Assembly (NCBI GenBank): GCA_026770585.1
Contig: MU646395.1
Coordinates: 192,655-202,680, forward strand
Source of the DNA: Baffinella frigidus
Taxonomy: Eukaryota; Cryptophyceae; Cryptomonadales; Baffinellaceae
Direction: 5' to 3'
Length of the DNA: 10,026 bases
Below, piece by piece: positions 1-5,110 of the stretch. Both the position numbers and the translations under genes were made by a program. A model generated the notes under the pieces. The model had not been told where the DNA came from, did not search any database, and was given only the letters and a program-made list of their open reading frames with translations. How positions within the stretch are numbered: position 1 is the first letter of the stretch; each line of letters begins with the position of its first letter.

Positions 1-80
1 AGTGGGGGGGAGAGGGAGAGGGGGAGAGAGAGAGAGAGAAAGAGAGAGAGAGAAATAGAGAGAGAAAAAAAAAAAGAACA
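1..80. repeat. GA-rich microsatellite
   Basis: The tract is almost entirely G and A, grading from GGGGAGAGGG into (GA)n and ending in an A-run. It is simple-sequence DNA with no coding content. Confidence 0.9.
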
Positions 81-165
81 CCGCGGGGCCGAAGCGGCGC
101 ATATACGCGGAAGAAAACGTCCGCGCGGTCAAGCTCGCGGCATCCGGCTTCATCTTCATCGACAT
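81..165 (-). pseudogene. Exon-like block, copy 1
   Basis: An 85-bp block that recurs at 429-513 with 6 differences. Read on the minus strand from ATG it encodes a peptide beginning MSMKMKPDAASLTARTF and ending MRRFGPA. At the far end GCCCCGCG is followed by GT, which looks like a 5' splice site; similarity to the other copy ends around there. Compared codon by codon, four of the six differences are synonymous third-base changes (GAT/GAC, GCC/GCT, AGC/AGT, TAT/TAC) and two are first-base changes (K/E, P/A). That pattern fits coding descent in this frame. Copy 1 is embedded in GA and poly-A microsatellites, so it is probably a relic. No family is recognised. Confidence 0.45.
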
Positions 166-227
166 GCATCCAGAGAGAGCGCGAGAGAAAGAGACACATC
201 CAGAGAGAGAGAGAGAGAGAGAGAGAG

Positions 228-306
<79 letters not shown>

Positions 307-390
307 TGAGAGAGCTGAGAGATGTATATATAGATAGAGAGAGAGAGAGAGAGAGAGAACGAGAGAGAGGGGGGAAAAGCGTGCTGATCA
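166..390. repeat. Compound GA and AT microsatellites
   Basis: GA repeats surround a pure (AT)29 run at 231-288, with further GA runs at 289-306 and about 330-370. The short open frame rich in RERERE across this stretch is a simple-repeat artefact. Confidence 0.95.
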
Positions 391-428
391 GGTTGCGTCT
401 AGCTGGATCGGGTCGCGTCGGGTGTGTA

Positions 429-513
429 CCGCGGGGCCGAAGCGGCGCATGTACGCGGAAGAAAACGTCCGCGCGGTCAAACTCGCAGCGTCCGCCTCCA
501 TCTTCATCGACAT
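429..513 (-). pseudogene. Exon-like block, copy 2
   Basis: Second copy of the block at 81-165. On the minus strand it reads MSMKMEADAASLTARTF ... MRRFGPA. It is likewise followed by GT (GCCCCGCG then GTACACACCCGACG), a possible donor with a C-rich heptamer-like start to the putative intron. The ATG is the first shared base, so the block may be a small first exon or a fragment of one. The upstream minus-strand sequence (514-597) stays open but has no recognisable content. Confidence 0.45.
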
Positions 514-565
514 AGTGTCGACCCACGAATTCACGCCCCCCCCCGCCGCGCTCAACCCCGCCTGC

Positions 566-617
566 CTCCAATAAATGTCAACACCAAAGCTCTCCAATAA
601 ATGTCAACACCAAAGCT
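566..617. repeat. 26-bp tandem duplication (2 copies)
   Basis: The unit CTCCAATAAATGTCAACACC plus AAAGCT occurs at 566-591 and again at 592-617 without a mismatch. Identity implies a recent duplication. Confidence 0.9.
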
Positions 618-794
618 CCTGTCGTGTGAGTGGGTGAGGATGCTGTGGTGTCACGAGGGTGTTGCCACGGTGGACAGACACCCTAGGGTAGGGTGCGGGT
701 AGGGTAGGGTAGGGTACGGTACGGACCCTAACCCCATAACCCTATAACCCTAGACCCCTGAACCTCAGCCCCGTCTGCCGCACCGCCACCGAAA
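618..794. repeat. Dispersed repeat and short telomere-like runs
   Basis: 648-688 (GGTGTCACGAGGGTGT ... GGACAGACACCCT) recurs with two differences at 1548-1588. It is followed by GGGTA repeats and CCCTAA-like runs around 682-760. 778-790 (GCCGCACCGCCAC) recurs at 1676-1688. No gene is seen. Confidence 0.7.
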
Positions 795-796
795 TA

Positions 797-966
797 GAGC
801 GCTGTGCAGAGAAGTTGGCCACGGGAAATAATGGAAAATCGAGAAATTGGAGCCATTTTGTCAACTTTTGAGAAATTTAGTGCCATGAATTTCTCAAAGT
901 GGACAAAATGGCTCCAATTTTTCCATTTTCCCATTTTTCGGTGGTCAACTTCTCTGCACAGCGCTC
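797..966. mobile_element. MITE-like foldback element with TA flanks
   Basis: Two arms of about 80 bp (797-878 and 887-966) are inverted copies of each other with a loop of about 8 bases. The outer ends GAGCGCTGTGCAGAGAAGTT match perfectly. TA occurs directly outside both ends (795-796 and 967-968), the target duplication expected for Tc1/mariner-type MITEs. It encodes no transposase, so it would be non-autonomous. Confidence 0.75.
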
Positions 967-968
967 TA

Positions 969-1224
969 GTCGCGTCTCTCGATAAGTGTTATCTCAGAAG
1001 CGCGTCCATCTATACGATGTCCGGTACAAATCGAAGAGATTGCAAGCTCCAAATGTACAGAATGGCTCCGACGCCCCCCTAAAGCTGAGATACATTGTAT
1101 GAAGAGACCCGATGAGATTGCGTCACTGACTCCCGATAAGCTGGTATCCTACCACTCCCGTGCTGACACCTCCACCATACAGGCTGGCCTGAGCGCGGCG
1201 GGTATCAGCCAGGTCACGTGCACC
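969..1224. other. Unassigned stretch
   Basis: No confident gene or repeat is seen. On the minus strand 1150-1185 contains MVEVSAREW, which faintly resembles the VEASARPW segment of the cassettes further right. A short plus-strand open frame has no codon bias or recognisable motif. Confidence 0.4.
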
Positions 1225-1269
1225 CGCCCGCGTTGCGGATGCCTTCAGCGATCTCGTCCAGCCAGGGTC

Positions 1270-1500
1270 TATGGTTTCTGGTTTCTGGTTTATGGTTAAT
1301 GGTTAATGGTTTGGAGTTTATGGTTTCTGGTGTAGGGTTTCTGGAGTAGGGTTTAAGATTTGGACCTGGGGGTTCGGGATGGCGTCAGCCAGCTGATCCA
1401 GCCAGGGTATAGGGTTTATGGTTTATGGTTTAGGGGACAGGGTCTAAGATTTAGGATCTAGGGTTTAGGGTGTAGGGTGTAGGGATTAGGATTTAGGGTT
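1270..1500. repeat. Degenerate TTTATGG/TTTAGGG heptamers
   Basis: Heptamer-like runs (GGTTTATGG, GGGTTTAGG, GGGTGTAGG) fill the spaces between cassettes at 1267-1360 and 1408-1500. Confidence 0.75.
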
Positions 1501-1856
1501 TGGACCTGGGGGCTGGGGAGGGCGTCAACCAGCTGATCCAGCCAGGCGGTGTCACGAGGGTGTCGCCACAGTGGACAGACACCCTAACCCCTCACCCCTG
1601 AAACCGAAATCCTAGAACCTCACCCCTAGACCCCTGAGCCCTCGCGCGGGTGGGGAGGACCTGGGGGTTGGGGATAGCCGCACCGCCACTATCCAACAAA
1701 TGCAAGAATGCCTACCGTAGGGTCCTAGTCCTTCTCGCTTAGGGGTTATTCAAAATCCCTTCGAAGTCCGCTGTGTGTGGTTAGGGTCTAGGGTTGAGGG
1801 GGTGTAGGGTGTGGACCTGGGGGTTGGGGATAGCGTTGTCGAGCCAGGGGCGCGCT

Positions 1857-1926
1857 GATGCCTCCACCACTCTCCAACACAACACATGTGCGATGCCTCC
1901 ACCACTCTCCAACACAACACATGTGC
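1857..1926. repeat. 35-bp tandem duplication (2 copies)
   Basis: GATGCCTCCACCACTCTCCA and the following 15 bases occur at 1857-1891 and again at 1892-1926 without change. The unit belongs to the cassette at 1814-1891. Confidence 0.9.
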
Positions 1927-1973
1927 GAAAGCGAAGGCGCGTTTGTGTGTGCGAGAGAGTGAGAGAGAGTGAG

Positions 1974-2004
1974 TGGATGGATGGATGGATGGATGGATGG
2001 ATGG
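1974..2004. repeat. (TGGA)n microsatellite
   Basis: About seven uninterrupted tetramer units, preceded by a GAGAGAGT run at 1950-1973. Confidence 0.9.
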
Positions 2005-2396
2005 GATGGTGGATGCGCGGGGAGGACCTGGGGGTTGGGGATGACGTCAGCCAGCTGGTCCAGCCAGGGCCGCGCTGAGGCTTCTGCGTGCGCATTCCGC
2101 TCCTGTGTGAGGAGTTGGGGTTAAGGATCAATCCCGGTTGCAAGACGCATCACAAAATACAGGCTGCAAGCGTCAGCCAGCTGATCCAGCCAGGGGGGTG
2201 CGGAGCCCTCTGCGTGTGCGTCACGTTCCTGTTTGAGGGCTTGGATCTTCTCTCTTCTTCTTCTGTATTACCCCCACATGGTGTGCACCATGGAGACCTT
2301 GAGAGAGGCCCCCCAGCCCTTTGAAAAGTGATCAACTTAATACTACTCTAATACAGCGTGAGGGGTTGGATCGTCAACGATCGACCGATCGGATTG

Positions 2397-2463
2397 GCTG
2401 CACATCCAAACCCTTTGGTCCAAGCTCCGTGGGATGTGCTGCATATCTAAGCCCCTTGGTCCA
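2397..2463. repeat. Imperfect 40-bp repeat pair
   Basis: GCTGCACATCCAAACCCTTT and GCTGCATATCTAAGCCCCTT, each followed by GGTCCA, begin 40 bases apart. It is part of the cassette region and has no separate function that can be seen. Confidence 0.55.
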
Positions 2464-2625
2464 GCCAGGGTCGTGCGGAGGCTTCCGCGTGTGCATTCCG
2501 CTCCTGTTGCGTGTAGCCGGGATTCAGCATGCTGTGTAGGGCTTGGGGATGAGGGATTGGGGATTGGGTGAGCTGGTCCAGCCAGGGGCGTGCCGAGGCC
2601 TCTGCGTGTGCATCCCCCTCCTATT

Positions 2626-3084
2626 TGGGGTTTAGAGCTTAGGGTTTAGGTTTTAGGGGGCAGGGTTTAGGGAGCAGGGTTTAGGGTTTGGGGTTTAGGG
2701 GGCAGGGTTTAGGGTTGAAGGTTTGGAGGGCATGGTTTAGGGTTTGGGGATTATGGTTTATGGTTGAGTGCTTGGGGATAATGGTTGACGATTTAGGGTT
2801 TAGGGTTTAGGGTTTAGGGTTTAGGGTTCAGGGTTTAGGGTTTAGAGTTTAGGGTTTAGGGTTTAGTGTTTAGTGTTTAGGGTTTAGTGTTTAGGGTTTA
2901 GGGTTGAAGGCTTAGAGGGCAAGGTTTAGGGTTTAGGGATTTGGGTTTACGGTTTATGGTTGAGGATTTAAGGTTGAAGGTTTAGGGTTTAGGGGTTGGG
3001 TTTTGTTTTGTTTTTAAGGTTTAGCGGGTAGGGTGTACGGTTTAGCGGTGTAGGGTTTCCGGTTTAGAGAGTAGGGTTGAGGAC
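2626..3084 (+). repeat. TTTAGGG telomere-like array
   Basis: Plant-type telomere heptamers with many point variants (TTTAGTG, TTCAGGG, TTGAAGG). The purest stretch is 2788-2850. The degeneracy argues for an interstitial tract, not an active chromosome end. Confidence 0.95.
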
Positions 3085-3107
3085 CAACGGGCGCGGAAAG
3101 GGGGACT
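3085..3107 (-). other. GC-rich island between opposed telomere-like arrays
   Basis: Unlike its surroundings, this stretch is not a heptamer repeat. To its left the heptamers run as TTTAGGG and to its right as CCCTAAA. On the minus strand it is bounded by TTTAG and by TTG/GTCC, so it could be a tiny exon (AGTCCCCCTTTCCGCGCCCG), but nothing shows that it is expressed. Confidence 0.35.
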
Positions 3108-3197
3108 CTAAACCCTACACCCTAAACCCTACACCCTAAACCCTACACCCTACACCCTAAACCCTGCATCCTCCACTCTCCACCCTCCACCCTAAAC
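3106..3197 (-). repeat. CCCTAAA/CCCTACA array, opposite orientation
   Basis: About eleven heptamers of CCCTAAA, CCCTACA and CCCTCCA type run on the plus strand, facing the TTTAGGG array on the left. Confidence 0.9.
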
Positions 3198-3221
3198 CCT
3201 GAAGGGGACACGGGCGAGCAC
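3192..3221 (-). CDS. Putative last exon of the minus-strand membrane protein
   Basis: On the minus strand the block CTCGAGAAG (3230-3222) ends in AG and is followed by codons for VLARVPFRV and TAG (3194-3192). It is placed in the gene because the preceding candidate exon (3659-3697) ends in the same CTCGAGAAG. Splicing AAG/GTACCC to AAG/GTGCTC restores a continuous helical frame AAALEKVLARVPFR in phase 0. The stop lies in a GGTTTAGGG heptamer; GTTTAG could instead be a donor, in which case the gene would continue. Short length limits confidence. Confidence 0.4.
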   Translation of the reverse strand: MLARVPFRV

Positions 3222-3231
3222 CTTCTCGAGC
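3220..3231. repeat. 12-bp direct repeat, left copy
   Basis: ACCTTCTCGAGC, identical to 3657-3668. The pair brackets the 3232-3656 repeat tract like a target-site duplication. On the minus strand it reads GCTCGAGAAGGT and so contains AGGT. Confidence 0.85.
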
Positions 3232-3656
3232 TTATGGTTTAGGGTTTATAGTTTCTGGTTGAGGGTTTATGGTTTATGGTTTATGGTTTATGGTTGAGGT
3301 TTGAGGGTTGCGGGTTGCGGCTTGAGGGGAGAGTTTAGGGCCAGGGCTTAGGGGTTTCGGGTTTAGAGTTTAGGGTTTAGGGTTTATGCTTTATGCTTTA
3401 TGGTTTACGGTTTATGGTTTCGGGTTTCGGGTTTCGGTTTTCGGTTTTCAGGTTTCGGTGTTCGGGTTTCGGGTTTCAGTTTTCGGTGTTCGGTGTTCGG
3501 GTTTCGGGTTTCAGTTTTCGGTGTTCGGGTTTCGGGTTTCGGGTTTCGGGTTTCGGGTTTCGGTTTTCAGTTTTCGGTGTTCTGGTTTCTGGTTTCGGTT
3601 TTCGGTTTTCAGTGTTCGGTGTTCGGGTTTCGGGTTTCGGGTTTCGGGTGTAGGGT
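3232..3656 (+). repeat. TTTATGG to TTTCGGG heptamer array (putative intron)
   Basis: 3232-3400 is TTTATGG/TTTAGGG-like. 3418-3650 is a cleaner array of TTTCGGG, TTTCGGT and TTTCAGT heptamers with longer-order patterning such as TTTCAGTTTTCGGTGTTC repeated. Because the heptamer lacks stops, all three plus frames stay open and encode FGFRVSGFG-like strings; these are artefacts. On the minus strand it lies between a donor (AAG/GTACCC) and an acceptor (GAAG/GTGCTC), so it would be an intron of the minus-strand gene. Confidence 0.85.
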
Positions 3657-3668
3657 ACCTTCTCGAGC
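3657..3668. repeat. 12-bp direct repeat, right copy
   Basis: ACCTTCTCGAGC, the partner of 3220-3231, with start positions 437 bp apart. Confidence 0.85.
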
Positions 3669-3697
3669 GCGGCCGCGCGCCGCTTCAGAAGCAGCAC
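3659..3697 (-). CDS. Putative third exon of the minus-strand membrane protein
   Basis: On the minus strand the acceptor AATTCCGGCAG is followed by 13 GC-rich codons (VLLLKRRAAALEK) and the donor AAG/GTACCCTACACCCG. Phase is 0 at both ends, matching a donor at 4257 upstream and the exon at 3221 downstream. The segment is basic and helix-prone. It is too short to identify alone; the support is phase agreement, splice sites and being a GC-rich island beside heptamer repeats. Confidence 0.45.
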
Positions 3698-3734
3698 CTG
3701 CCGGAATTCCCAAGGTTACAATAGATAACGCCGG

Positions 3735-4110
3735 TCATGGGTCGCGGAGCACGACGCCGGAAAGCTCCGGGCAGGAGCGGCTCCGGGCAGGAGAGAGAGA
3801 GAGAGAATGTATGGAGTGAAAACAGGCCCGTGGCCACCAAATCGGTGAGCCCAAATAGACTGAGAAAGAGCTGGGAGGTAACGTGCGGCGGGCGTTCCGG
3901 CGTTATGGGTCGCGGAGTACGACGGGGCGGAAAGCTCCGGCTCCGGGCAGGAGAGAGAGAGAGAGAGAGAGCGAGAGAGCGAGAGAGAGAGAGCGAGCGA
4001 GAGAGAGAGAGAATGTATGCGCCGGAACGCCCGCCGCATGTTACCTCCCAGCTCTTTCTCAGTCTATTTGGGCTCATCGGTTTGGTGACCCCGGGCCTGT
4101 TTTCACTCCA
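3735..4110. repeat. Compound foldback: direct repeat plus 91-bp inverted arms
   Basis: Arms at 3812-3902 and 4020-4110 are near-perfect inverted copies (TGGAGTGAAAACAGGCCCG ... TTCCGGCG). The 3735-3811 segment (TGGGTCGCGGAGCACGACG, CTCCGGGCAGG, a GA run, GAATGTATG) recurs as a direct repeat at 3903-4019 between the arms, with the GA run expanded to about 60 bases. The order is therefore DR, arm, DR, inverted arm. GA/CT-rich open frames across it (SLSLSRS, ERERES) are artefacts. On the minus strand it would lie in the second intron of the membrane-protein gene. Confidence 0.85.
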
Positions 4111-4184
4111 AAGTTGACGGATTTGTACCAAGAGCCAGCCTGTCAAGTTGAGAATAGTCGGCCAACCCGAGTGGGGCAGAGCTG

Positions 4185-4257
4185 AACCTCGTTGCGTTTA
4201 GGGTTCAGGGTTTAGAGTGTATGGTTCAGGGCTTAGGTTCTAGGGTCCAGGGGGTAC
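4185..4257. repeat. Degenerate TTTAGGG run abutting an exon end
   Basis: Heptamer variants (GTTTAGG, GTTCAGG, GTTCTAGG) run up to GGGTAC at 4253-4257. On the minus strand this is a donor-like GTACCCCCTGGACCCTAG, so the heptamers start immediately inside the putative intron. Confidence 0.75.
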
Positions 4258-4694
4258 CACGCTCGCGTGGTTGTTCTCCTTCCAGTCGCGCTTCACACAC
4301 ATTTTCGAGCAGTAGGGCAGGTCCGAGTGGCTTCCGAAAACGCGCTCCTCCTTCCCGACGCCCTCCAAGCTGGCGCCGCACAGCGGGAACGTGCACACCT
4401 CTGGGAGCACCGCGTGCTCGACCTTGTGCCTGGGGGGACAGTGAAGATCGGGTCAGCGCATGACGTGGCTTGCCGCGGCAGGATGGGGATGGGATAGATG
4501 GGCGCCTCGGTACCCGACGCGAAGATTAGGCGGAATAGAGGGACATGATACCTGCGGAGGCGCTCTCGTTCGTCCGCCCCCTGCTTGATCCACGTTAAGA
4601 TCAGCGACGCCAGGATGACGAAGAAGCCGGCCAGCACCGGTCGAGGCGTGCCCAGCACCAGCTCCTCGATGATCACGAAGAGGTCGTCGTGCAT
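4240..4694 (-). CDS. Small single-pass membrane protein with MYND-like zinc motif
   Basis: Two exons give 110 codons to TAG at 4242-4240. Exon 1 is 4694-4552, the intron is 4551-4430 (122 bp, CGCAG/GTATCA to CCCCCCAG/GCAC), and exon 2 starts at 4429. Splicing shifts into a frame with strongly GC-rich third positions in both exons, the main evidence. Residues 1-19 are acidic and hydrophobic, about 20-36 (VLAGFFVILASLILTWI) form one membrane segment, then comes a charged stretch (KQGADERERLRRHK). The C-terminal part has C60-x4-C65, Y87-C88-S-K-x-C92, D96-W97 and H102. YCSKxC...DW...H is the ending typical of MYND zinc fingers, but the middle cysteine pair is missing, so only one zinc site is likely. 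The stop lies in heptamer repeats. I favour a donor at 4257 (GTG/GTACCC) with further exons at 3659-3697 and 3192-3221, giving 127 residues. A binding role is inferred; function is unknown. Confidence 0.6.
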
Positions 4695-4750
4695 CCTGAC
4701 AGGTGCTCCGCTCCTCGCGCTGCCCGCCGCTCTTCCGCCGCGCGATGCAC

Positions 4751-4811
4751 CGCGCGGCCTCCTGTGCGATGCTCCTCCACTCTTCGGACCCGCTGGGGAT
4801 CAGATCTCTTT
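4751..4811 (-). other. Possible 5' exon upstream of the membrane-protein ATG
   Basis: A GC-rich minus-strand frame reads DLIPSGSEEWRSIAQEAAR. It can be joined in phase to the exon at 4695 by removing 4750-4696 (GCGCG/GTGCATCG to CCTGTCAG/GATG, 55 bp), giving ...EAAR-MHDDLF. If so, the ATG at 4694 is internal. The competing view is that this is GC-rich 5' leader. Confidence 0.3.
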
Positions 4812-5110
4812 GAAATGATCAAAGTGCTCGCCTTCCCCTCGCGTCACGCTGGCCTCTTGGTGTTTCTGGTTTCCGCCCTCCCTCGCTGCGACCAGCGTGG
4901 GAGAAGATGCGGCTACGGCTGAGGCAGAGAGGACACCCGAGGGCACCAGCACGAGGCGAGGCGAAGCCGCAAGAAGAGCGTCGTGACGCTCCTCGTCGAC
5001 AGTCAAAAATCCACTCTCAAAAGTTGATCAACTTATCTTTAAGTTCACTTCCGAGGATTCCGTCAACTTTCTAAGAACTCTGCGGGGAACTCCCTCACGT
5101 TCCGTTGCAG
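4812..5110. promoter_or_regulatory. Divergent intergenic region
   Basis: This separates the minus-strand gene from the plus-strand phosphatase gene and should carry promoter elements of both. Visible symmetry: CTTTGA-N5-TCAAAG near 4809-4825 and the perfect 14-bp palindrome at 5021-5034. No TATA box is evident. A minus-strand frame at 5006-4800 (MTVDEERHDALL...) has mixed codon use and is not called. Confidence 0.45.
5021..5034. promoter_or_regulatory. Perfect 14-bp palindrome
   Basis: AAGTTGATCAACTT is its own reverse complement and lies 77 bases before the phosphatase ATG. It could be a dimer-binding site shared by the divergent genes; symmetry and position are the only evidence. Confidence 0.4.

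Larger units (their letters stand above)
1225..2620 (-). repeat. Array of about nine PWLDQLADAIPNPQ exon-like cassettes
   Basis: Read on the minus strand, a related block recurs at about 2570-2620, 2456-2510, 2170-2236, 2024-2108, 1814-1891, 1658-1705, 1503-1548, 1363-1408 and 1225-1267. The fullest copies read (E)RNAHAEASARPWLDQL followed by ADVIPNPQ; other forms are PWLDQLADAIPNPQ, AWLDQLVDALPSPQ and PWLDEIAEGIRNA. Most copies end in CCCCCAG followed by GTCC and then CCCTAAA-like sequence, so each looks like an exon end with a donor. The first two copies share one open frame (about 2620 to 2447, stop TAG). Others carry stops or internal loss (QLAD is missing at 1814-1891). The frame is conserved but no family is recognised. 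It may be one gene with amplified exons, or a decayed exon satellite. Confidence 0.6.

Noticed and set aside
3657-3706. Vector-polylinker-like cluster (KpnI, XhoI, NotI, EcoRI sites)
   Set aside because: The order fits no polylinker I know, the XhoI part recurs at 3220, and the stretch reads as a GC-rich exon.
3386-3819. Three overlapping plus-strand frames rich in FGFRVSVFGF
   Set aside because: They are the three readings of a stop-free TTTCGGG heptamer array, all open at once, with no codon bias or natural ends.
3685-4146. Minus-strand frames rich in SLSLSRS and plus frames rich in ERERES
   Set aside because: Translations of a GA/CT microsatellite inside a foldback element.
4293-4694. 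Single 133-codon minus-strand frame read as an intronless gene
   Set aside because: After 4552 it runs through a typical GT-AG intron and then the wrong frame of exon 2; splicing gives the GC3-rich frame with the zinc motif.
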